The notes beneath the pieces are model-generated. The model ran no database searches. It was not told the origin of the DNA and saw only the letters and a list, made by a program, of their open reading frames with translations. This document shows, one piece after another, positions 1-11,326 of a stretch of 64,000 nucleotides of DNA. The position numbers were made by a program, and so were the translations under genes. This DNA comes from Myotis daubentonii. Taxonomy: Eukaryota > Chordata > Mammalia > Chiroptera > Vespertilionidae. The stretch is from positions 68,677,623 to 68,741,622 of the forward strand of contig NC_081861.1 in assembly GCF_963259705.1 (NCBI RefSeq). The letters are read 5' to 3'. How positions within the stretch are numbered: the first letter of the stretch is position 1; every line of letters begins with the position of its first letter.

Positions 1-2345
1 AAACAAACAAACTACCTTCTGGAGGACAATGAGAGAGAGTGACAGCAATACAGACATAGTAGGGGATTTTAATAGCTCTCTGACTTCACTGTATAGATCT
101 TCCAGACCCCCCCTCCCAAAAAAAATCAACAAGAATACAGTGACTCTAAATGACACACTAGATCCTATAGATTTACTTAACATTTATAGGACATTTCACC
201 CCAGATCTACAGAATATACATTCTTCTCAAGTATAAATGGGTCATTCTCAAAGATAAATCACATGAAAGGACACAAAACAAGTCTCTATAAGTTCTAGAA
301 GATTGAAATCATATCAAGCATCTTCTCTGATCACAATAGCATGAAATTAGAAATCAACTACAGTAAAAACACCTAAAAATTAAAAAAAAACATGGAGGCT
401 AAATAGCATGTTAATAAACATTGAATGGTTTACCAATGAGATAAAAAAACTTGCTGAAAATAAATTAAAATGAACACACAACAACCGCAAGCCTATGGAA
501 AATGGCAAGACAGTCCTGACAGGGAAGTTCTTAGTACTATAGGACTTTCTGAAATAAAATGTTTTTAAATAAAATATCTAAGCCTACAACTAAAAGAATT
601 AGAAAGAAAACAAAAAGAAAAGCCCAGAGTAAGTCAAAGGAAGGAAATAATAAAGATCAGAGCAGAAATAAATGACTTGGAGACTAAAAACAAAACAAAA
701 GATCAGTGAAACCAAGAGCTGCTTCTTTGGAAGACTAAACAAGATTTATGGACTTTTAGCCATATTCATCAGGAAACAGAGAGAGAGGAGTCAAATAAAT
801 AAAATAAGAAATGAAAGAGGTGAAGTAATAAGTGACATCACAGAAATACAAAGGATTGCAAGAAAATACTATGAGCAACTATATGGGAACAAGCTGGACA
901 ATGTTGATGAAATGGACTAATTTTTAAAACAATACAATCTTCCAAAACTAAATCCAGAAGAATCAGAATACCTGAATAGGACATTAACAACTGATGCAAT
1001 TGAAGGAGTAATCAAAAATCTCCCAGCAAACAAAAGCCCTTGTCTGGATGGCTTCACAGGGGAGTCTTACCAAACATTCAAAGAAAAGATCTAACATCTA
1101 TCCTCCTCAAATTATTCCAAAAAATATAATAGGAAGGAATATTCCCAAGGTCTTTTTATGAGGCCAGTATTATCCTAATTCCAAAACCAGATAAAGACAA
1201 TAAAAATGGAGAGATAATAGGCCAATATTCTTGATGAACAGAGATGTTAAAATACTCAACAAAATACTAGGAAATCAGATCCAGCAAAATATTAAATAAA
1301 TTATACAACATGACCAAGTGTATATGATGAAATCAATAAATGTGGTACACATCACATAAACAGATTACAAGACCAAAAAAAAAAAAAAAAACACGATTAT
1401 ATCAATAGACTCAGAAAAAGCATTCAACACCCATTTTTCATAAAAACTCTCAGTAAAGTGGGAATGGAGTGATGATACCTCAACATAATAAAGGCCATAT
1501 ATGAAAAACATACACCGAACATCATACATTATGGAGAAAAATTAAATCATTTCCCCTAAGAAGAGAAACAAGACAGGGATGTCCATTTTTACCACTCTTA
1601 TTCAACATAGTACTGGAAATCTTAGCCACAGGGATAAGACAAGAAAAAAAAAAAAAAAACACATAAAAGGCATCCAAATTGCAAAGGAGGATATAAAACT
1701 ATCATTATTCGGAGATTAAAGACTCTACCAAAAAAACTACTTGATTTAATAATGAATTTGGCAATGTAACAGGTTATAAATTAACACCAAGTAATTGATG
1801 GTATTTTTATACAGCAATAATGAACTCTCAGAAAGAGAAACTAAAAACAAACAAAACAAAACATTTTTCATTGCAAAGATAAATATACTTAAAAATAAAC
1901 TTAATCAAGGATAAAACAGAACTGTATGTGAAAAGCTACAGGATTTTGAAAAATGAGATAGAGGAAGATATAAACAAATGAAAAAAATGTACCATGTTCA
2001 TGGACGGGCAGAATTAGCATCATGAAAATGTGCATACTACCACAGCAATCTATAGATGAAATCCAATCACTATTAAAACATCAGCAGCATATAGCATAGA
2101 TCTAAAAAACAAAACAAAACACTCCCCAAATGTATACGGAACCAAAATACATCCCAAATAGCCACAGCTATGTTGGAAAAGATTAAAAAATTGGAGGTAT
2201 CACAATACAACATGTGCAATTATACTACAAAGCCACTATAGTCAAATGGGCTTGGTACTGGCACCAAAACAGACATATAGATCAATGGAACAGAAAAGAG
2301 ACCCCAGAAATCAGCACACACCTAATGGTCAATAAATATATGACG
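1..2345 (+). mobile_element. LINE-1 ORF2 remnant cut by the left window edge
   Basis: The stretch reads as a degenerate L1 ORF2 in forward orientation. At 29-360 it encodes the C-terminal half of the apurinic-like endonuclease, with the IVGDFN, FHPRSTEYTFFSS and SKINHM-type motifs. From about 700 to 2340 there are reverse transcriptase and post-RT blocks: ESWKTSCFFGRLNKI-like, KSPCLDGFTGE-like, then [14 protein letters not shown] near 2260. Frames are broken by many stops, and A-runs occur near 1377 and 1646. No single open frame covers it. It ends inside the C-terminal domain, where 5'UTR-like sequence of another L1 begins. Confidence 0.85.
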
Positions 2346-3256
2346 AAGGAGATCTTGAGGGGGACAGCGGCTGTGGCTGAGAGCTCACTCACACCTCCAC
2401 CTGGGGAGACCTCGGACACTACCCAGGACCCTAAAGCCACACTGGCCAGGGATCAGCTGCCACAGCTGTGAAGCCACAAACACTGAGACTCCAGCCTCCC
2501 TGACTGCAAGCTCCTAAATATTTGTCCAGGCAGAGACAAAATGGTGCTGAATAGTCAAACAGATTTGGTGCCTTCTCACTGAGCAGATAGAAGAAACAGC
2601 TGAATCAAATAACACCCACCCAAAATTGGCAAATTAAACACATCCGGGGAGGCAATCAGTGGACAGAAAGGTCAGAGTAAGCCAGGAAAAGAGTGGGATC
2701 AGGGATCTGAGCTGGGGGGAGAAACATGCGCAGCCTGGACTGCACTGAACCAACACCGTGTCCCTTGAGGAATGGTGGAAGGGTGTCCACAGGGCTGCTG
2801 GCAGCAGAGTAACTCTAGATCTAAGCCCACAGCCATGGGAGGCTGCTCCCAGAAAGGCAGCCTGAAATTCTGCACCAGGCATGCAGTGCCATGGGGAGAG
2901 AAATGTGCAGCAGCGCAGTGACTCTGTCTTTATAATCTCCTTGCTTTTACTTGCTAAACCCAGGAGCTTTCAATTAAAAACACTCACCTAGGCTGCAGTG
3001 CAGGGGAAGGTGATTTTGTGGAATCTGGGGAACAAAATAGGGAGGGGCGATCAGGAAGCCAGCTCTGAGACACTCCGATCCCTCAAACCCTGAACAGACA
3101 TTTTTCTCCTGAAGACCAGGTCCCTCCTAGCAGTGCAGCCACACCCAGCCTTAAGTTTGGCAAGGAAACAAAGATTCAAAATACCCCCAGGGAGCCCTTT
3201 AGAAATGGGCTGAGGTGCCATTTGGTACTGGAAACAAAAACAGAAACATATCCATC
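2346..3256 (+). mobile_element. L1 5'UTR-like sequence
   Basis: This is moderately GC-rich sequence with no protein similarity. The block from about 2531 (gacaaaatggtgctgaatag) matches, with changes, the start of the L1 at 24601, including the shared run about the 'gagcagatagaagaa' word. The ATGGTG context is like the YY1 site at the start of mammalian L1 promoters. The part at 2720-2880 also resembles the leader of the L1 at 45.5 kb. Small open frames here are not supported as genes. Confidence 0.6.
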
Positions 3257-3725
3257 TAGAGGCAGTGTCAGACAACCTAAATGAATTGGACATTTTCTTA
3301 GAAAAATACAAGATTTCAAAACTCAACCAGGAAGAATAAAAAACATGAGTAGGCTGTTAACTACTAAAGAAATTGAAGCAGTCATCAAAAATCTCCCAGC
3401 AAACAAAAGCCCTGGTCCAGGTAGCTTTACCAAGGACATACAGGCCAATATCCATGATGAACACAGATGCTAACATCCTCAACAAAATATTAGCAAATCC
3501 AATCCAGCAGTATTTTAAAAAGATCATACACCATGACCAAGTGGGATTTATTTCAGGGATGCAAGGATGGTACAATATTATAAAAAAAAAATTTGATACA
3601 TCATATAGTAAATAAATTGAAGGACAAAAATCACATGATCATATCAAAAGATCCAGAAAAAGTATTTGACAAAATCCAACATTAATTTTTGATAAAAGCT
3701 CTCAGTAAAGTGGGAATAGAGTGAT
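3257..3725 (+). pseudogene. L1 ORF2 reverse transcriptase fragment with internal deletion
   Basis: Translation shows L1 RT blocks in order: LDIFLEKYKISKLNQEE-like, [34 protein letters not shown], then [16 protein letters not shown] near 3540-3580. Between the KSPGP block (3418) and the YRPIS block (3440) about 50 residues of the usual ORF2 are missing, so this copy carries an internal deletion. It directly follows L1 5'UTR-like sequence, so ORF1 and the endonuclease are missing as well. Confidence 0.75.
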
Positions 3726-5275
3726 CACACCTGATACACAGGGACAGAAAGTGGAGACCAAATAGAGACTAATAGGAGGGGTGGAGACATGAAAGTGCTG
3801 GAAGGCTTCCACAGACAGCAGCTGAAGTTCTGGAGAGATATTTCAGCTGTGTGGGGTTGCTACTGAGAACTCTGGGGTGTAATCCCCAAGATGGGCCCCC
3901 AGCAGAGAGCACCAGAACTGAGAAGGGTACACACATAACATGTGGCTGTGAAGAACAGTGGAGTTGCTGTCTGCCAGGGGGAGATGGCTGGAAATGCAGG
4001 CACCCTCTTAAGACTCCAAGGCACAAAATTCCCTGTGGAGCCACCTACCTTGTGCTTCAGAAGATGGAGGACAGAATGGAGCTGTGAAAGCAGACACCAG
4101 GATTGGGGATTTTGGGTTAAGAGCTCTAAAGGCAAACACCCCAGTTTCCTATGCTAAGTCATTCCCTAACACTGTGGAGGTCACCTGTCTCATGCAGACA
4201 TTTGCTATACAGGCAACCTTGACTGGGGGGAAGACAGTTGATCCACCCTATTGGAAAACAATCTGCCCCAAGGTGTGGAGTTGCTCAGGCCCATTAGAGT
4301 CTGAGAATAACCATTAGCCTCCAAACAGAAGCAATTATCTCAACCTGTTGAAAACAAATGCTTGCCACACTTATGGATGATTGCCTGAGGGTTATTCAAG
4401 ACAAAATCCTAATAAAAAGGGAACTAAGGGCACAGAATGCTCCCAGGAATAAGCTGGAATTACAACTAAAATACAGAAAGGCTTCCTGAATAATCAACAG
4501 AAAATTCACAGGAGATTACCCTGAAACCAAAGGACTGAAGATGGAGACCACATAGAGACTGGTAGGAGGGGGAGAGGCATGAAAGGGCTGGCCAGGCACC
4601 CACAAACAGCAACTGAAGTCCCAGAGAGATATCTCAACTAGGGGGACGGGGGTGCTACTGAGAACTCTGGGATCTAATCCTAATGCTGGGAGCACTGAAC
4701 TGAGGAGGGTACCCACATAACATCTAGCTGTGAAAAATCAGTGGAGTGCTGTCTGCCAGGAAGTGGCAGCTGAAAGTTCGGGCACTCTCTTGAAGGGATA
4801 ATGCACAAAAATTCCCTGTGGAGCCATACACCTTGTGCTCTAGAAGAGGGAAGGTGAAGTGGACTGGAGCTGTGAAAGCAGAACCCAGGACTGGGGACTT
4901 AGGAGATAGAGTTCAGAAGGCAGACACCCCAAGTTTCCTGGGCTGTCATTCCCTCATCCAGCAGAGGACATCTTTGCCACACAGACATTTGCCTTGCCTG
5001 AGGGGAAGACAGTGACACATGCTATTGGAAAACACCTTGCTTTGAGGCCATTTAAGAGATTAAAAGTAACAATTAGACTCCAGGCAGAAGCCACTGCCCC
5101 ACCCTGTTGAAAAAATTCTACCTACAGCTGAGGACAATTGCCTGGGGGCAATTCTAGTTGAAATCCTATTAGTCTGTAGACAGAGGTGGTCTCTGGAGCT
5201 TTTGCGTCTTTGCCTGATCCAATTAGTCAGAAACAGCCTTTAACACTGTCCTGCATTAGAGATTGAGAGGTGTAG
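3726..5275 (+). mobile_element. L1 5'UTR with two tandem copies of a ~790-bp module
   Basis: A module beginning 'tggagaccaaatagagac' at about 3752 recurs as 'tggagaccacatagagac' at about 4542. Both run through the same landmarks: a 'gctactgagaactctggg' word, a 'gagggtac-cacataaca' word, a 'gctgtctgcc' word and a 'ccctgtggagcca' word. The offset is about 790 bp. It lies directly upstream of an L1 ORF1 remnant, which suits a monomer-like duplicated L1 promoter. Several short open frames cross it and none looks coding. Confidence 0.6.
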
Positions 5276-5316
5276 AGGATCTACCTAATACGTAGTCACA
5301 AACCCAAACAATCAAA

Positions 5317-6174
5317 ATGAGGAAACAAAGAAATAACCTCGAAATGAAATAACTAGAGAATTCTCCAGAACAATAGATAAATGAAGCAGAGATAAAAATA
5401 TTTATCTGTAACAGAGTTCAGATTAATGATGGCAAAATGCTCAACAGTATAAAAAAGATATAATAACTATGAAAAAAGAACAGTCTGAGATAAAGAATGA
5501 CATAACACAAATAAAGAACACGTTGGATGGAATACACAGCAGATTAGGGGAAGCTGAGGATTGAAATAATGAATTAGAAGACAGGGTTGAAAAAAATTGT
5601 TCAATCAGAGAACCCAGAAGGAAAAACAATTACAAACCATGAATATAGATTAAGGGAGCTGTGGGACAATGTGAAACATAACAAATTCAAATATCAGGTG
5701 TGTATGAAGAGGCAGAAAGGGAGAAGGGAATAGAGAATGTGTTTGAAGAAATAATGGCAGAAAACTTCTTTAACCTGGCAAAGGAAAAACTCACACAAGT
5801 CCAGGAGGTACAGAGAACTCCAAGCAAGAAGAACCTAAACAGGCCCACACCTTGACACATAATAATTAAAATGTCAAAAATTAAAGACAAAGAATCTTAA
5901 AGGCAGAAAGAGAGAAGGAAACTGTTACCTACAGAGAAGCTCCAATAAGGTGGATACCTGTTTTCTCATCAGAAAACCTACAGGCCAGAAAGGAATGGAA
6001 CGAAGTCTTCAAGGTAATGAAAAGCAAGGATCTAAAACCAATATTACTGTATCCATCAAAGCTATCATTCAAAACAGACTGTCAAATAAAGAGCTTCCCA
6101 GACAAAAAAGAAAGGGCTAAAGAAGTACATTGCCACCAAGCAAGCATACAAGAAATGCTAAAGGGATTGCTGTA
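5317..6174 (+). pseudogene. L1 ORF1 remnant
   Basis: It starts at an ATG in the context aatcaaaATGAGGAAACAA, the same start found in the HAL1-like element at 10478 and the L1 at 24825. Traces of the L1 ORF1 protein follow: a Lys/Glu-rich coiled-coil region, then FEEIMAENFFNLAKEKLTQVQE, then the C-terminal domain (KVMKSKDLKPILLYPSKLSF). The last codons read EMLKGLL followed by a stop. Several frameshifts and stops interrupt it. Confidence 0.75.
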
Positions 6175-6217
6175 ATGAGAAGAAACAGAAAGAGAAACGT
6201 AGTCATACAGAACTAAA

Positions 6218-7044
6218 ATGGCAATAAATAAGTACCTATCAGTAATATCCTTAAATGTAAATGGATTAAATTCTCCAATAAAAAGGCATAAGGTAGCTGA
6301 ATGGATGCAAAAACATGACACAATTATATGCTATCTACAAGAACCCACCTCACAACAAATGACAGACACAGGATGAGAATGAAGGGATGGAAAAAAATTT
6401 CCATGCAAATGAAAAAGAAAAAAAAAAAGCTGTAATAGCAATACTCATATCTGACAAAACAGACATCAAAATGAAAAACATCACAAGAGACAACAAAGTT
6501 CACCATGTGATTTTAAAGGGATCGATCCCACAAGAGGATATAACCCTGGTAAACATATATGCACCCAATATAAGAGCACCTAAATATATAAAAATAACTT
6601 CTACAGGACTTTAAGGGAGAGCTAGACAACAATACAGTCATAGGAGGGGACTTTAACACCCAGGTGACTTCACTGGATAGATCTTCTAGACCAGTGGTTC
6701 TCAACTTTCCTAATGCCGCAACCCATTAATACTCCAGGTACTCTTATGTGGGTGTATCTGTATGTGGGTGGACCCACCTGGAGGAGGATAGAGGAGCGGT
6801 GTCTTGGTTCCTAAGACCATCAAAAATATGTGTTTTCCAATGGTCTTAGGCTACCCCTGTGAAAGGGTCGTTTGACCCCCAAAGGGGTCAAGACCCACAG
6901 GTTGAGAACCGCTGTTCTAGACAAAAACTTAACAATGAAACAGTGATTCTAAAGCACACACTGGATCAGATGGATTTAATTGACATTTATAGAACATTTC
7001 ACCCCAAAGCAGCAGAATGTACATTCTTCTCAAGTGCCAGTGGT
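6218..7044 (+). pseudogene. L1 ORF2 endonuclease remnant, split by a hAT element
   Basis: The ATG at 6218 lies 43 bp after the ORF1 stop and begins MAINKYLSVISLNVNG, the canonical L1 endonuclease start. It continues with QETHL-region traces, then VILKGSIPQEDITLVNIYAPN near 6510-6570 and GGDFNTQVTSLDRSS near 6650. A 223-bp SPIN-like element interrupts it at 6692. The reading resumes at 6923 with LDQMDLIDIYRTFHPKAAE and stops at about 7044, where Helitron sequence begins. Everything downstream of the endonuclease is lost. Confidence 0.8.
6692..6914. mobile_element. SPIN-like non-autonomous hAT transposon with perfect TSD
   Basis: The 223-bp element begins cagtggttctcaac and ends gttgagaaccgctg, the terminal inverted repeats of SPIN hAT elements. 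The 8-bp target duplication ttctagac is perfect (6684-6691 and 6915-6922) and fits the known SPIN preference nTCTAGAn. It has no coding capacity. The interior differs from the SPIN at 12365 and contains an 11-bp inverted repeat (cctaagaccat and atggtcttagg). Confidence 0.9.
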
Positions 7045-7299
7045 GGGAAGGGCAGTTGGGGCGGGGTGGGGGGAGGCCAGCAGGCAGAGTGGTTAGGGGC
7101 AATCAGGCAGGTAGGCAAGTGAACGGTTAAGAGTCAGCAGTCCCGGATTGCGAGAGGGATGTCCAATTGCTGGTTTAGGCCCAATCCCTGTAAACCGGCA
7201 GTAGGACATCCTTCGAGGAGTCCCTGATTGGAGAGGGTGCAGGCCAGGCTGAGGAACACCCCCTCACCCGTGCATGAATTTCGTGCACCAGGCCACTAG
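7045..7299 (+). mobile_element. Helitron (HeliBat-type) 3' end
   Basis: The 3' terminus is diagnostic: a gtgcatgaatttcgtgcac hairpin followed by caggccactag and a T, as in bat Helitrons. The interior words 'gagagggtgcaggccaggctgagg' style are shared with the other Helitrons in the window. No TC 5' terminus is seen, so the left limit is set where L1 similarity stops. Confidence 0.75.
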
Positions 7300-8028
7300 T
7301 TTTTAATGAAATTATATCTGTTTTCCATTCCTTAAATAAGTTTGATGACAGCATGTTTGCTGTCAAATAATTCTTCACAAGGTAATGTTTTACCAATTGA
7401 GTTAACTCGGCCTGAGAGTTAATCAGCTGAAATGAATGGATAATACAGTTTAAGTTTGCACAATAGTTGATTTTACTGATTTTCACAGGACGTAGTAGCT
7501 CTCTCATGCAAGGTAGATCAAACCTTCAGGAAGAGAGGAAAGTAAAATGTCAAAGAAGGAACTAATCTAGATAATTTGGTTTTAGATATTGTGACTATAT
7601 ATTCTGGTTGTCCTCACTTAATTTATTAAGAGGGACCCTTTTACTTTCAAACTTACTCTTAAGTAGAGGGTAAATTGTATAATGCAAATAAATGACAGAA
7701 AACCAGATTCAAATAAAATGGAGGTAAAATATACACAAAGATATAGACCAGGCACACACACATAATTCTTCTTTAATCTACAAATAGAATCTGAACTCTA
7801 CAGGTCAAACCATTTGTCCACTATCTCTGTGGAAATAATTTGAGAAATCAACATTTAAAATAACTAAAAATATTGCCTATGCAATCATAAAAATAAGCAG
7901 CTATATTTTAATGCAACTACTAATAACTGTGACGAGGAGAACAAATTGAGTTATTTGTGAAACAAGTTGCTAACCATGTGTGAAAGCACAGAGTTATATT
8001 GTCAGTTATTTGTGAGGAAAAAAAAACA
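7300..8028. other. Unique AT-rich sequence, no gene seen
   Basis: No coding potential or recognised repeat was found. The open frame crossing 7175-7507 on the minus strand starts in the Helitron end and is not supported. Confidence 0.5.
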
Positions 8029-8040
8029 ATGAAAAAATAT

Positions 8041-8278
8041 AGTTTTTAATCCTCACCTGAGGATATTTTTTCCATTGATTTTTACATTGAGTGGAAGAGA
8101 GGGGGAAAGACAGAGAGAAATACCGATATGAGAGAAACACATAGATTGGTTGCCTCCTGCAGGGCTTCAGTGGGAGAGGAGCCTGCAACCGAGATACGTG
8201 GCCTTTACTGGAATTGAACCCAGGACCCTTTGGTCTGCAGGCGAACGCTCTATCCACTGAGCCAAACCGGCTAGAGCA
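8041..8278 (-). mobile_element. VES-type tRNA-derived SINE
   Basis: Read on the minus strand it starts with a pol III A box (ctagccggtttggctcagtgg, a tRNA-like head) and a B box (gggttcaattccagt). The 'ctgcaggaggcaacc' tail and 'tctctcatatcggtatttc' follow, as in vespertilionid VES SINEs. Flanking direct repeats near atgaaaaatat (8029-8040 and 8279-8290) are consistent with L1-mediated insertion. Confidence 0.85.
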
Positions 8279-8290
8279 TGAAAAATATAT

Positions 8291-9324
8291 TTCAATATCC
8301 TACTAACACAAAAGCTGTTTTCAGTAAAAAGAATTGTCAATAACTCATTGTGGCTATGCACTGCAACATAGTGAATCAACTATCACTACCTCATTGAAGA
8401 AGTCACAAGTTTAAGAAATGTTAACAGCTGCAGCAGTTGAAACAATTGTTAATAAGCTGTATTGCAAAGCATGGAGATGTTTCAGAATAATTTGAGGTTA
8501 TAAGACAATAGTTTATGTTGACTTAGAGTTGGTGCTAATCTAATGAGGTCATTATGCCTTAAGATAGAAAGAAGAGAGTACAAAACTACTAGAATTGCTT
8601 CACCAAAGTCCACAATTGTCTGGTAGTGTCAGAAAGTTATTTGTTAAAATGCTATTTTTACATTCATTAATACATAAATGAGGCTGGCTGCTACTTTGTA
8701 GGGTATGTAGAACATAACATCTAAGACAGGAGTCAATTTACCAGTCTAGATTATAGAAGACCAGGCATAGTTAAAGGGAGATTAGTGTTTACAAAACATC
8801 CACAGAACAACTGGAGAAAATTATAAATTACTTTACATTATTTAAATTTACTACAGTATAATTATATTTGTGTAGACAAATAAAGCTCAAGAAGTCAGGT
8901 CTACAAGATAAATAATAAAAAATAAAATTTTGATTTATATTAAAAAGATCAAAACCTCAGTTTAATGATTCTGGTTATGTTACATGTAAACTAGTTTTCT
9001 ATGTGAGACCTCTAGCTTTATTAAAGTCTTTTCATTATACCAGTTGGATATTTGATCCTAAGCATCATTTGAAGCACTAAGGCAAAACTCCAGGCACCTA
9101 AATATGCCAGAAAACTCATGGCAGGATTTCGGGGGGGGGGGGGGAGATTTTAGAGAAATGTCGAGAATCCTAAAACCTACAGATGGATAAATGAGTTCAG
9201 TCTAAATAGAAGCCATTCAAAAGTGTTCCAACTAAAAGCCATATCCACCATACCCATGGAAGAAAATTTTCACTTTTCTTATCCCATTAAAATTCATTCC
9301 CACATGATTACAATTGTTTGAAAG
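8291..9324. other. Unique AT-rich sequence
   Basis: No gene or clear repeat was seen apart from a G-run of about 14 at 9130-9143. Confidence 0.5.
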
Positions 9325-9715
9325 GCATGGCAGCTGTAAAAGAAGGGTCTCTTACCCTTTGAGGCAGCATGGAGGGACCTGAAGAGTATTATGCTAAGTG
9401 AAATAAGCCAGTCAGAGACAGGTAAGTATCACATGATCTCACTCATATGTGGACTCTAATGAACAACAACAACAAAAATTGATGAACAAAGTAGATCCAG
9501 AGACATGGAAGCATGGAACAGACTGATGAATCTCAGAGGGAGGGGGGGAGGTGGGGTAGGAAGAGATTAAGCAAATAACTTATATGTATACATGCATAAG
9601 CCATGGACACAGACAATAGTGTGGTGAAGGCATGGGGGGCAGAGCAGTGTGGATCAATGGAGAAAAAAGGGGACATATGTAATACTTTCAATAATAAAAA
9701 TAAGTTTAAAGAAAT
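9325..9715 (+). mobile_element. 5'-truncated L1, 3' end
   Basis: The start matches the ORF2 C-terminus (AVKEGSLTL, then MEGPEEYYAK-like for the usual MELESIML block). It continues with 'gtatcacatgatctcactcatatg'-type sequence, the G-rich 3'UTR, and 'acatatgtaatactttcaataataaaaa'. It is a typical short L1 tail. No clean target duplication was found. Confidence 0.8.
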
Positions 9716-9760
9716 TATAGGATGCTACTTCTTCTGCTTAGAAAGTTGTAGACTGAGTTT

Positions 9761-9776
9761 GAAATCTAGAATAATG
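9761..9776. repeat. Target-site duplication of the HAL1-like element, left copy
   Basis: gaaatctagaataatg is repeated without change at 11709-11724, immediately after the poly(A) tail. The 16-bp length is typical of L1-machinery insertion, and perfect identity suggests a recent event. Confidence 0.92.
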
Positions 9777-10477
9777 GGGGAGAACCAAGATGGTGGCATA
9801 GGTTAACGCCGGAGTTTGCTGCTTTGAACAACTACTTCAAAAGTGAAACCAAAAAACGGAAGGGACATCACCCAGAACCACAGGAACGCTGGCTGAGTGG
9901 AAGTCCTACAACTAGGAGGAAAGAGAAACGCATACGGACACTCAGAGGAGGCGCAGTGCTGAATTCAAATTCTGAGGTGCGGAGTGCTTGGAGCAGGCTG
10001 GCGGCGGAGGGCGCGGTTGTTTTCAATCGGGAGGGAGTCGCAGACTCTGAGCACCAGATCCGGGCGAGCCTTTAGGGACCTAGACTCAAACGGGAGAAGC
10101 GGGACTGTCTGGCTTCGGTCAGAGCAAGTGCAGCTTTCTCTCTGAGCTTTGCAGCGGGTGCTGGGACTCAGAGAGGCAGAGCCCCTGGGGACAGGACTGA
10201 GAGCCGCCATAACTGCTCTCTCCGGCCCACGCTGTTGATCCTGTGCGACCCGCCCCGCCCAAGCCCTGCACAGAGGCATTTGCCGGATAGCCTCAGGCAA
10301 AGGCTAGATTAGCACCTCCCTAGAGGACAGAAGTTCTCTCACTGCTGACACAGCTGATTCGCATAGCCACTTGGCCTGGAGGTCAAACCCTCCCTGGAAT
10401 TAGCTACAACAATCAAGATTTAACTATAAGACTGCGAACAAAGACCACTAGGGGGTGCACCAAGGAAGCATAACAAA
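9777..10477 (+). promoter_or_regulatory. HAL1-like 5'UTR / internal promoter
   Basis: The region is 701 bp, richer in GC and CpG than its surroundings. A ccaagatgg word 8-16 bases from the start is in the position where mammalian L1 promoters bind YY1 to set the transcription start. The 5'UTR ends in the context caaaATGc at the ORF1 start. Promoter function is inferred from position and similarity of the start to L1. Confidence 0.6.
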
Positions 10478-11326
10478 ATGCGGAGACAAAGAAACAGGAC
10501 AAAATTGTCAATTGAAGAAATAGAGTTCAGAACCACGCTTTTAAGGTCTCTCAAGAACTGTTTAGAAGCTGCCAATAAACTTAATGAGATCTACACGAAA
10601 ACTAATAAGACCCTCGATCTTATATTGGGGAACCAACTAGAAATTAAGCACACACGGACTGAAATAACGAATATTATACAGACGCCCGACAGCAGACCAG
10701 AGGAGCGCAAGAATCAAGTCAATGATTTGAAATGCAAAGAAGCAAAAAACGTCCAACCGGAAAAGCAAAATGAAAAAAGAATCCAAAAATGCGAGGATAG
10801 TGTAAGGAGCCTCTGGGACAGCTTCAAGCGTACCAACATCAGAATTATAGGGGTGCCAGAAGATGAGAGAGAGCAAGATATTGAAAACCTATTTGAAGAA
10901 ATAATGACAGAAAACTTCCCCCACCTGGTGAGAGAAATGGACTTGCAGGTCCAGGAAGCGCGGAGAACCCCAAACAAAAGGAATCCAAAGAGGACCACAC
11001 CAAGACACATCATAATTAAAATGCCAAGAGCAAAAGATAAAGAGAGAATCTTAAAAACAGCAAGAGAAAGAAACTCAGTTACCTACAAGGGAATACCCAT
11101 ACGACTGTCAGCTGATTTCTCAACAGAAACTTTGCAGGCCAGAAGGGAGTGGCAAGAAATATTCAAAGTGATGAATACCAATAACCTACAACCAAGATTA
11201 CTTTATCCAGCAAAGCTATCATTCAGAATTGAAGGTCAGATAAAGAGCTTCACAGATAAGGAAAAGCTAAAGGAGTTCATCACCACCAAACCAGGATTAT
11301 ATGAAATGCTGAAAGGTATCCTTTAA
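10478..11326 (+). CDS. Intact L1-type ORF1 protein (RNA-binding chaperone)
   Basis: This is an uninterrupted frame of 282 residues. Residues about 15-115 are rich in Leu, Lys and Glu and should form the trimerising coiled coil. Residues about 119-211 form the RRM (TNIRIIGVPEDE, FEEIMTENFPHL, PRHIIIKMPRAKDKERIL). Residues about 212-282 form the C-terminal domain (FSTETLQARREWQEIFKVM, LLYPAKLSFRIEGQIKSF, ending EMLKGIL). L1 ORF1p binds L1 RNA as a trimer and assists reverse transcription. The start was chosen because the ATG begins MRRQRN, the same start seen in nearby L1 ORF1 remnants. It is shorter than human L1 ORF1p (338 aa). It is the only transposon gene in the window without a break. Confidence 0.9.
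   Translation: MRRQRNRTKLSIEEIEFRTTLLRSLKNCLEAANKLNEIYTKTNKTLDLILGNQLEIKHTRTEITNIIQTPDSRPEERKNQVNDLKCKEAKNVQPEKQNEKRIQKCEDSVRSLWDSFKRTNIRIIGVPEDEREQDIENLFEEIMTENFPHLVREMDLQVQEARRTPNKRNPKRTTPRHIIIKMPRAKDKERILKTARERNSVTYKGIPIRLSADFSTETLQARREWQEIFKVMNTNNLQPRLLYPAKLSFRIEGQIKSFTDKEKLKEFITTKPGLYEMLKGIL

Noticed and set aside
2634..4317. Several 70-90-codon frames on both strands
   Set aside because: They fall in L1 5'UTR-like modules and overlap each other in different frames; none has L1 ORF similarity.
8041..8278. Possible tRNA gene from A and B boxes
   Set aside because: The boxes are followed by a VES body and flanking direct repeats. The same applies to 35125, 55246, 59892, 61090 and 63254. 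None has a proper tRNA fold with an anticodon arm.
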